From contig CAMCME010000009.1 of NCBI GenBank assembly GCA_945875925.1, forward strand, positions 1-40,455: DNA of 40,455 nt, written 5' to 3'. The translations under genes and the position numbers were made by a program. Every line of letters starts with the position of its first letter. Position 1 is the first letter of the stretch. The notes under the pieces are model-generated. The model did not search any database, was not told the origin of the DNA, and saw only the letters and a program-made list of their open reading frames with translations. This stretch comes from Rickettsia typhi. Lineage in GTDB: Bacteria; Pseudomonadota; Alphaproteobacteria; Rickettsiales; UBA1997. Shown piece after piece: positions 32,953 to 40,455 of the stretch.

Positions 32953-33858
32953 ATGAAAAGCTACACCAACAAACTAGAAGAAGTTATCCTGAACAAGCGC
33001 GAGCTAAATGTTTCTTTCGAATTTTTCCCGCCAAAAACTGAGGAAATGGAAATTCGTTTATGGGAATCAATCAGCAAGTTAAAAAACCTAAATCCCAATT
33101 TCGTTTCTGTAACCTATGGGGCAGGTGGTTCAACTCGTGAAAGAACTCATAATACCATCAAAAAAATTCTCGAAGAAACCACTTTAAAACCAGCTTCGCA
33201 CTTAACTTGTGTGGCTGCTTCTAAAGATGAAATTCACGAAATTGTTAAAAATTATTGGGAAATGGGAGTGCGTCATATTGTGGCTTTGCGCGGCGATATG
33301 CCTGCAACCAGCCCAAATTATCAATTGCGCAAAGATGGTTATCAATATGCTAATGAATTAATTTCGGGCATTAAAAAAATTGCCGATTTTGAAATTTCTG
33401 TTGCGGGCTATCCTGAAAAACATCCTGAAGCCAAAAGCTTCGACATTGATATAGATAATCTAAAACGCAAAGTTGATGCTGGTGCAAGTCGAGTTATCAC
33501 GCAATTCTTTTTTGACACTGACGCTTACTTCTCTTTTGTCGAAAAATGTCAAAAACGCGGAATCAATGTTCCAATTGTTCCCGGTATTTTGCCTGTAACC
33601 AATGTTAAACAAACCAAGCATTTTGCGAAAATGTGCGGCGCAAAAATTCCCGATTGGATGTCGAGAATTTTTGCTGGACTTGATGAGTCGGAAGAAACCA
33701 GAAAAATGATTGCAGGCATTGTGGCTGTTGAACAATGCCGAATTTTACATAATGGCGGCGTTGATGATTTTCACTTTTACACTTTGAATAGAGCAGATTT
33801 AACTTGCGCAATTTGTCATGTTTTGGGTGTTGCGGATTCTTCAATTAAAAGCTCTTAA
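32953..33858 (+). CDS. metF: Methylenetetrahydrofolate reductase
   Basis: VSFEFFPPKTEEME, FVSVTYGAGGSTRERTHNTIKKI, HLTCVAASKDEI, ALRGDMP, ITQFFFDTDAYFSFV, VPGILPV. Confidence 0.96.
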   Translation: MKSYTNKLEEVILNKRELNVSFEFFPPKTEEMEIRLWESISKLKNLNPNFVSVTYGAGGSTRERTHNTIKKILEETTLKPASHLTCVAASKDEIHEIVKNYWEMGVRHIVALRGDMPATSPNYQLRKDGYQYANELISGIKKIADFEISVAGYPEKHPEAKSFDIDIDNLKRKVDAGASRVITQFFFDTDAYFSFVEKCQKRGINVPIVPGILPVTNVKQTKHFAKMCGAKIPDWMSRIFAGLDESEETRKMIAGIVAVEQCRILHNGGVDDFHFYTLNRADLTCAICHVLGVADSSIKSS

Positions 33859-33990
33859 AAATAGTTTTTATGTGTATCCTTTTGCTCAGCTCTTAATACT
33901 GTAGCTTGAATTTTACTTTCTTGGAATCTAGCTTCGTCGACTCCCTAGATTTTATAACCAAATTTATAATCAAATTTTAAAAATATAAAA

Positions 33991-34209
33991 ATGCCTAAAG
34001 AAGATTTATTGACCATGAATGGTGTTGTTTTGGAAGTTTTGCCAAACACAATTTTTCGCGTACAACTTGAAAATGGCCATATCATTACAGCTCATGCTTC
34101 AGGCAAGATTCGTAAAAATAAAATCAGAGTGTTAAAAGGCGATAAAGTTGAAATCGAAATGACAACTTATGATTTAACCAAAGGGCGCATCGTTAGAAGA
34201 AATGTTTAG
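33991..34209 (+). CDS. infA: Translation initiation factor IF-1
   Basis: [70 protein letters not shown]. Confidence 0.97.
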   Translation: MPKEDLLTMNGVVLEVLPNTIFRVQLENGHIITAHASGKIRKNKIRVLKGDKVEIEMTTYDLTKGRIVRRNV

Positions 34210-34284
34210 ATTGTCTCTATCTTATTGATGTTGCTGGTTTTGCTTTATCAAGTGGAGCCTTTAATTTTTAAAAAATAATTAAGA

Positions 34285-36804
34285 ATGAAAAATCTTTTAA
34301 TCGTTGAGTCCCCCGCTAAGGCAAAAACCATTGGCAAATATTTGGGTAAAGACTACGAGGTTATTGCATCTTTCGGCCATATTCGTGATTTGCCTAGCAA
34401 AGACGGATCGGTTGAGCCGAATAATGATTTTGCAATGCATTACGGCATTTCGCCAAAATCGATCAAACATGTAAAAGACATTGTCGATAAAGCCAAATTA
34501 TGTGGTAAAATTATCCTCGCGCCCGATCCAGATCGCGAAGGAGAAGCAATTGCTTGGCATGTTCTTGAAATTCTAAAACAGAAAAAAGCTATCAAAGCTT
34601 CAACTCCAGTAGAACGAGTTGTATTCAACGCTATCACAAAAAATTCCGTTACTGAAGCAATTAAAAATCCGCGCCAAATTGATATGGATTTGGTGAATGC
34701 GCAGCAAGCTCGCCGCGCTTTAGATTATCTTGTGGGTTTCACACTTTCGCCAATTCTTTGGAGAAAATTACCAGGAAGTCGTTCAGCGGGAAGAGTTCAA
34801 TCTGTGGCGCTACGCATCATTTGCGATCGTGAAGAAGAAATTGAAGCATTTAGAAGCCAAGAATATTGGGACATTAAAATTGATCTAAAAACTATTCCAG
34901 GAATTGAATTTCAAGCAGGCATTACAGAAGTTAATGGCAAAAAATTAGAAAAATTTTCCATTCCAAATGAAGCTGAAGCCAAAAAAATTCAGAAACTTTT
35001 AGCTGATAAAAATTACCAAGTTTTACAAATCACTAAAAAACAAACTAAAAGAAGATCTTATCCGCCTTTCACAACTTCATCAATGCAACAAGAAGCAGCT
35101 CGTAAATTTGGCTTTTCGGCAAGCAGAACCATGATGTTGGCACAAAGACTTTACGAAGGTGTGGAAATTGACGGAAGTGCGCAAGGTTTAATTACTTATA
35201 TGAGAACTGACAGTATTTCAGTTACTCCAGAAGCAATCACTGATGTTAGAAAATATATTGCTGGTGTTTACGGCGATAAATATTTGCCTGAATCAGTAAA
35301 TCTTTTCAAAAGCAAAGTTAAAAATGCTCAAGAAGCGCATGAAGCAATTCGTCCGGCAGATTTCTCAATGCCACCAGAAAAGGCTCGTAAATATTTAGAT
35401 GAAGATCAATTTGCGCTTTATGATTTGATCTGGAAAAGAATGGTTGCATCACAAATGTCTGATGTAATTTTTGATCAAGTGGCTGTTGATATCTCTACAA
35501 TTCCAGCTTATGCAAAAGCGCGCGCAACTGGCTCGGTTATTAAGTTTGAGGGTTTCTATAAAATTTACCGTGAAGGCCGCGACGACGATGCGGAAGATGA
35601 TGAAACCAAACAAATTTTACCAGAATTTAAAGAGAAAGAAAATCTATCTTTAATTGATGTAAAACCTGCACAGCATTTCACTGAACCACCGCCAAGATTT
35701 TCTGAAGCAACTTTAGTTAAAAAGTTAGAAGAACTTGGAATTGGTCGTCCTTCAACTTACGCGGCGATTATTTCGGTTCTACAAGATCGCGGTTATGTGA
35801 AGCTGGATAAAAAAAGATTTTTCCCTGAAGAACGCGGACGCATTGTAACTACTTTCTTAAAAGAATTCTTCGCCAAATATGTTGAATATGATTACACAGC
35901 TGGTCTTGAAGACGAGCTGGACATCATTTCAAACGGCAAGATGGATTGGAAAGTTTTCTTAAAAAAATTCTGGACTGATTTTAATAGAACAATCGGCGAA
36001 GTTGGCGAAAAGCCATTTAGCGAAGTTTTGGATATTTTGAATCAAAAAATCGGTGGTCAAATTTTTGGTCGCGATGAAAAAGGCGAAGTGAAAAATACTT
36101 GCCCAACTTGTAACACAGGAAAACTTGGTTTGAGACTTGGTAAATTTGGCTCTTTCATTGGTTGTTCGAATTACCCAGATTGCAAACACACCATGCAAGT
36201 TTTTGATAAAGATGGCGAAGTTGGTGAAGATGGCACAACCAGAAAACCACAATTTGAACCAAGAAATTTAGGTAAAGATCCAAAAACTGGCTTTGAAGTT
36301 ATGGTTAAAATTGGACCTTATGGACCTTACTTAGAATTGATTGGAAGCGAAATTGTAGCTCCTGTAAAAGAGGAAGAAAAGGTTGAAGAAAATATTGCCA
36401 AGGGCCCTGAAAAGAAAACTGCTAAATCGAAAAAAGTTAAAGAAGAAAAAGTTAAAAAACTGAAGAAAGAAAAGGCGGCAAAAAAGCCAAAAAGAATTTC
36501 GATTCCGAAAAATCTTGATCCCAATTTGATCGATCTTCAAGCCGCAACAAAGCTGCTTTCTTTACCTCGTGAAGTTGGAATTCATCCAGAAACTGGTCAA
36601 AAAATTGTCGCAAATATTGGGCCGTTCGGACCATATCTTTTGCATGATAAAAAATTCGCTTCGGTGAAAGAAGATGACATTTTAGAAATCGGTTTAAACC
36701 GTGCGGTTGATTTGATCGCAACGGCTGCTGCAAAAGCTGCTAGTGGTGGTGGAAAAAGAAAACCTAGATTTACGAAAAAGGCGGCTGTGAAAAAGAAAAA
36801 ATAA
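34285..36804 (+). CDS. topA: DNA topoisomerase I
   Basis: LLIVESPAKAKTIGKYLGKDYEVIASFGHIRDLP, DPDREGEAIAWH, GRVQSVALR, YMRTDS, CPTCNTGKLGLRLGKFGSFIGCSNYPDC, Lys-rich tail. Confidence 0.98.
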   Translation: MKNLLIVESPAKAKTIGKYLGKDYEVIASFGHIRDLPSKDGSVEPNNDFAMHYGISPKSIKHVKDIVDKAKLCGKIILAPDPDREGEAIAWHVLEILKQKKAIKASTPVERVVFNAITKNSVTEAIKNPRQIDMDLVNAQQARRALDYLVGFTLSPILWRKLPGSRSAGRVQSVALRIICDREEEIEAFRSQEYWDIKIDLKTIPGIEFQAGITEVNGKKLEKFSIPNEAEAKKIQKLLADKNYQVLQITKKQTKRRSYPPFTTSSMQQEAARKFGFSASRTMMLAQRLYEGVEIDGSAQGLITYMRTDSISVTPEAITDVRKYIAGVYGDKYLPESVNLFKSKVKNAQEAHEAIRPADFSMPPEKARKYLDEDQFALYDLIWKRMVASQMSDVIFDQVAVDISTIPAYAKARATGSVIKFEGFYKIYREGRDDDAEDDETKQILPEFKEKENLSLIDVKPAQHFTEPPPRFSEATLVKKLEELGIGRPSTYAAIISVLQDRGYVKLDKKRFFPEERGRIVTTFLKEFFAKYVEYDYTAGLEDELDIISNGKMDWKVFLKKFWTDFNRTIGEVGEKPFSEVLDILNQKIGGQIFGRDEKGEVKNTCPTCNTGKLGLRLGKFGSFIGCSNYPDCKHTMQVFDKDGEVGEDGTTRKPQFEPRNLGKDPKTGFEVMVKIGPYGPYLELIGSEIVAPVKEEEKVEENIAKGPEKKTAKSKKVKEEKVKKLKKEKAAKKPKRISIPKNLDPNLIDLQAATKLLSLPREVGIHPETGQKIVANIGPFGPYLLHDKKFASVKEDDILEIGLNRAVDLIATAAAKAASGGGKRKPRFTKKAAVKKKK

Positions 36805-36817
36805 ATTTTTTCTCATA

Positions 36818-36920
36818 ACAGGTGGTTGAGCGGAGTCGAAACCACCTGAAAGTTCCTGCTGTGTAGTAACTTTCGAGGCAGGAACCTTCAGGTGGTTTTG
36901 ACTCCGCTCAACCACCAGTT
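36818..36920. repeat. Palindromic repeat family A, copy A4
   Basis: aacaggtggttgagcggagtcgaaaccacctgaaagttcctgct ... ggcaggaaccttcaggtggttttgactccgctcaaccaccagtt. Confidence 0.92.
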
Positions 36921-37053
36921 TTTTTATTATGTAGCAAAAAACACAAGCCCACTAAACCCCGCAATAATTTATACAATTCTTATTTGATTTTTGGTTTTTA
37001 ATAACTCATTAAATGTAGTTAATTATTATCCCTCTGACCAAAATAAAATTATC

Positions 37054-38937
37054 ATGTCAAAGCAAGTTATCCCTCAAGAAACTCTTCCAACTGACTTGCA
37101 AAATAACACAAATAATGATCTAGGAAATTTAAGCGAATTGCTTCAAGAAAAAGAACTTTACATAGACCCGCTGGATGCGATTGCTGAAGATTTTAAAAAA
37201 TCGATTAATGAAAATATCAAGCCAGCAATTCTTTGTAGAGCTAAAGAGCATAATCCAAATTACCTTTCAATTATTCATGCTAATAAAGAATTTTATGAAA
37301 TTTTTGGTCTTAGTGAAGAAGATGTGATTGGCAAAAGTTATGATTTTTTATTCAGTGATTTTGACATTGGTTATTCTTCAGAGGGCCAAATTGAATATAT
37401 TCGCTTGGTGAAATCGGTAAAAGATTTACATCCATGCTCCATCATCACCAATCTCACAGATTACAAACCAGAGCCAAGTGAAATAAAATTTAAAATAGAT
37501 TTCGTCCCGATTATTGATGAGAAAGTAAAAAATTATTCCATTTTTATGTTTGAAAAGGTGGAAGTGGTGCTATTGCCAGAAGATAGAAGAGAAGGTGATT
37601 CGGATGTTGGTTTGCTAAAAAATCTAGAACGAACTTTATATAATGAAAGATTACTGCGTGAAGTTGGGTATTTGATTGTGTCTGATTTGCCAATTCAAAA
37701 AGTGGCAGAAAATATCGCTAAAATCTTATGCGAATATTTGAAAATCGATAGATGTTTGATCCATGATTATCGCGATGGCGATACGAGCTTTATGATAGAG
37801 CATAATAGCAAATATGCCAAACCGATGCTTAATGGAAAAGAAGATCCTGATGCTTTTAATCAAGTTGCGCGATACATTAATTTCCAAAATCATTTCTACA
37901 AAAAAGTTGGAGAAAAAAACAAAAGAAGCGCTTTAATTGCAGTTTCCGATATTATTTCTGACAACAACTTTTCCCCAATTGCCGATATTTGCGAGAAATA
38001 TTCTATCGCTTCGCAAATCGCTATTACAACTTCGCTAAATGACGAAATTAATGGAGGTCTTTACATTCACCAATCTGAAAAAAGAAATTGGTTGGTAGAT
38101 GAAATAGAGCTTTTAGAAATGGTCGCTGATCAATTTTCTTTGGCAATTGATCGTTCGGAATCGATTGAAAGAGTGATGATTGCCAATCACGAATTATTAG
38201 AGAAAACTCAACAGTTAAAAGAAGCGCTGAAAGAAGAAAAAGACATGCGCAAAATGCAAAATGAATTTGTGGCTTTGGTGTCTCATGAATTCAAAACTCC
38301 GTTACAAATTATTGATAGTACGAGAGAACTTCTAACTAGAAAATTGAAAAATCTGAATGTGGTTGACGAGTCTGTGGATAAGTCTTTAGAGCGTATTAAA
38401 AGTGGTATTCAAAGAATGAATGGTTTGATTCATTCGACGCTGAATTTAGCAAAAATGGAAAGTGGCGAAAACAAAATTAAAGTTGAAAAAGAGATGTTTA
38501 GCTTGAGAGATTTTATTCTTGATATAGTTGAAAAAAATTCAAACTTGGCTTTAAATAAAAATATTACATTTGAGATGGATTTAACTGATTTGCCTGAGCA
38601 ATTTAATGGCGATCAAAAGCTTTTAGATCACTCGGTGACTAACATTATTTCTAACGCCATCAAATATTCTAAAAATTATTCTACGGTAAAAATTTCTACC
38701 AGAACTGGCGAGAAAAAAGTTCTAATTAAAGTGATTGATCAAGGTATTGGAATTCCTAAAGATGACTTGGCCAGCGTTGGTAAAAAATTCTTCCGAGCTA
38801 AGAATAGCTTGGCTGTTGCGGGAACAGGAATTGGTTTATATTTAACCAAGTATTTTATTGAATTACATGGTGGCTCTGTTTTAATTGAGAGTGAAATTAA
38901 TGTCGGAACTTCAATTAGCGTTATTCTCCCTAGATAA
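37054..38937 (+). CDS. PAS/GAF-domain sensor histidine kinase
   Basis: PAS-like IIHANKEFYEIFGLSEEDVIGKSY; GAF-like ILCEYLKIDRCLIHDYRDGD; HisKA FVALVSHEFKTPLQIIDS; HATPase DHSVTNIISNAIKYS, VIDQGIGIPKDDL, AGTGIGLYLTKYFIELHGG. Start at MSKQVIP (37054) is likely. Confidence 0.92.
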   Translation: MSKQVIPQETLPTDLQNNTNNDLGNLSELLQEKELYIDPLDAIAEDFKKSINENIKPAILCRAKEHNPNYLSIIHANKEFYEIFGLSEEDVIGKSYDFLFSDFDIGYSSEGQIEYIRLVKSVKDLHPCSIITNLTDYKPEPSEIKFKIDFVPIIDEKVKNYSIFMFEKVEVVLLPEDRREGDSDVGLLKNLERTLYNERLLREVGYLIVSDLPIQKVAENIAKILCEYLKIDRCLIHDYRDGDTSFMIEHNSKYAKPMLNGKEDPDAFNQVARYINFQNHFYKKVGEKNKRSALIAVSDIISDNNFSPIADICEKYSIASQIAITTSLNDEINGGLYIHQSEKRNWLVDEIELLEMVADQFSLAIDRSESIERVMIANHELLEKTQQLKEALKEEKDMRKMQNEFVALVSHEFKTPLQIIDSTRELLTRKLKNLNVVDESVDKSLERIKSGIQRMNGLIHSTLNLAKMESGENKIKVEKEMFSLRDFILDIVEKNSNLALNKNITFEMDLTDLPEQFNGDQKLLDHSVTNIISNAIKYSKNYSTVKISTRTGEKKVLIKVIDQGIGIPKDDLASVGKKFFRAKNSLAVAGTGIGLYLTKYFIELHGGSVLIESEINVGTSISVILPR

Positions 38938-38964
38938 AATAAGTAAATCTTCAAAAACTAAATC

Positions 38965-40083
38965 ATGAAAAATTTTCTACCAAAATTTTTGGCCTGCTTT
39001 TTCGCTTTGTCTTGTGCTTCCTTCGCCAAAGACAGCACGCAATTTCCTAATATTTCTGGACAAGTTTTGTTTGAGTTAAAAACAGATCGCATCTTGTCAA
39101 CCAACGCTAAAGGGGTTTCTCCGAATAATGCTTACATTAATATTGAGCCAGATTTTTCATTAAATATGGATAATAATTGGTCGGTAAAAACTGGTTGGAG
39201 AATTTATCCAACTAACACAATTACAACTCGTGATCCAGTTAATCCTGAAAGAACCAGAACATTTTTAAGCGCAGAAAGAGGCTTTTCTCCTGCCGATACC
39301 AGCTTGATTATAGAAGAATTAAAGCTGCAATTTGACAATGATGATATGAAATTCTTTGTCGGTAAATTTGATCCAGCTTTTGGTAAGGCTTATACTAGAT
39401 CAAAAAAAATCGGAGTTTTTGTAGCCGATGTTACTAGAGATTATGAATTAAGAGAAAAAATGGGTGCGGGAATTGCTGCTTTACTTGAAAATAGTAAAGT
39501 GACATTTAACACATTTTTCTCAGACACCACAGGTTTAAGCGGTGCTATAAATGGTCGTAATACCGAAAGTAGAAATGATGGATTAGCAAGTAACACAGGC
39601 ACTTTATCTTCTTATACTTTAACCATGGAAGGTGATAAATTTTTTGGAACTGATAATTGGTTTTATAATATTGGTTATAGAAGCTTGAGTATAAAAACTT
39701 CTCTTCCTAACAGAGCACGCGATACTGGTTATGTTTTCGGCACTGAATATTTAATGAAATTCGGATCTAATACTTCTGTAACTCCATTTGCTGAAATTAC
39801 TAAAATCAATAATTTTACTGGTGCCACGGGCAGAAATGCTACTTACGCAACTTTTGCTTTGATTGGAAAATATAGTAGATGGACCGCAAGTGTTTCGAAT
39901 ATTTTTAGACAAATTTCTCAATATCAAAATGTTGATAAAATTCACGATCGCCAATTACAACTTTCTGTTGGTTATAAATTTGTAAATAATGTTTCTTTAG
40001 ATGTCAGCAGGGCCAATATTGTAGAAGGCTCTCATTCTGCATCTTTATTTGGTGTTATGATGAGTTATCTTTATACTTTCTAG
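38965..40083 (+). CDS. Putative outer-membrane beta-barrel / porin-like protein
   Basis: N-terminal signal peptide MKNFLPKFLACFFALSCASFA, alternating strand-like pattern, aromatic C-terminus SYLYTF. Confidence 0.75.
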   Translation: MKNFLPKFLACFFALSCASFAKDSTQFPNISGQVLFELKTDRILSTNAKGVSPNNAYINIEPDFSLNMDNNWSVKTGWRIYPTNTITTRDPVNPERTRTFLSAERGFSPADTSLIIEELKLQFDNDDMKFFVGKFDPAFGKAYTRSKKIGVFVADVTRDYELREKMGAGIAALLENSKVTFNTFFSDTTGLSGAINGRNTESRNDGLASNTGTLSSYTLTMEGDKFFGTDNWFYNIGYRSLSIKTSLPNRARDTGYVFGTEYLMKFGSNTSVTPFAEITKINNFTGATGRNATYATFALIGKYSRWTASVSNIFRQISQYQNVDKIHDRQLQLSVGYKFVNNVSLDVSRANIVEGSHSASLFGVMMSYLYTF

Positions 40084-40112
40084 AAAATCTTTCTAAAGGC
40101 ATTATTTCAAAT

Positions 40113-40150
40113 AAAAAGCTCCTTCAAATTTCTTTGAAGGAGCTTTTTTG
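40113..40150 (+). terminator. Rho-independent terminator downstream of the porin-like gene
   Basis: aaaaagctccttcaaatttctttgaaggagcttttttg: stem AAGCTCCTTCAAA/TTTGAAGGAGCTT with T-run. Confidence 0.92.
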
Positions 40151-40292
40151 TTTTCTAGGTTTCATTTCTCTCGATTTCATTGCAGTGCAGGCGAGAATCC
40201 AGAAATTAGTTTGTTAAAATGCTCTTGATCATACTAGATTGCCGCCTGTGTGGGAATGACATTGAGAGAAATATAAAATTGACGAGAAGAGA

Positions 40293-40455
40293 TATACCAA
40301 ACTAAAAATCTATTGATCGCAGTAGCAAAGTATTTTTGAGGGAAAATTAAAACTTAAAAAAACTTGCTGTATCAATATACCGCTGGTTTTTTTAAGTTTT
40401 AATTTTTACCAAAAAGATGAAGCTAATGCGATCCATAGATTTTTAGTTTGGTATA
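40293..40455. mobile_element. MITE-like palindromic element with ~34-bp terminal inverted repeats
   Basis: Left TATACCAAACTAAAAATCTATTGATCGCAGTAGC; right-end reverse complement TATACCAAACTAAAAATCTATGGATCGCATTAGC (2 mismatches); inner inverted repeat AAAATTAAAACTTAAAAAAAC (40343-40363 / 40386-40406). Truncated or ending at the window edge. Confidence 0.8.

Noticed and set aside
33900-33960. Partial inverted repeat gaatctag...ctagattt upstream of infA
   Set aside because: Arms are short and imperfect; likely chance in AT-rich sequence.
1-40455. CRISPR array, tRNA, rRNA, prophage or IS transposase
   Set aside because: No regularly spaced direct repeats, no recognisable cloverleaf or rRNA sequence, and no phage structural, integrase or transposase ORF in the translations. 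All repeats seen are palindromic interspersed elements or coding tandem repeats.

Overview
AT-rich bacterial chromosome segment, probably from an alphaproteobacterium and possibly host-associated; the lineage is inference only. I see about 25 well-supported genes, mostly housekeeping: aspS, trmD, a rhlE-like DEAD-box helicase, an RND efflux operon with a TetR regulator, ccmH, dapF, efp, pntB, kdsD, pyrE, metF, infA, topA and a sensor kinase followed by a porin-like protein. These are interleaved with accessory genes: (i) a group II histidine decarboxylase and a large metzincin-like zinc protease embedded in an apparent aspS-trmD operon; (ii) a 573-aa protein with a His/Asp/Gln/Cys arrangement like clan CE (YopJ/Ulp1-type) effectors; (iii) a toxin-antitoxin / Abi-HEPN island flanked by repeated sequence, including a duplicated fragment of the neighbouring efflux gene 3' end; (iv) a 1130-aa internally repetitive protein next to a coiled-coil protein. 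Intergenic regions carry at least four palindromic repeat families, including a palindromic MITE-like element that ends exactly at the window edge. No tRNA, rRNA, CRISPR array or transposase gene was recognised. Calls were made by reading the sequence and ORF translations; no database search was run.
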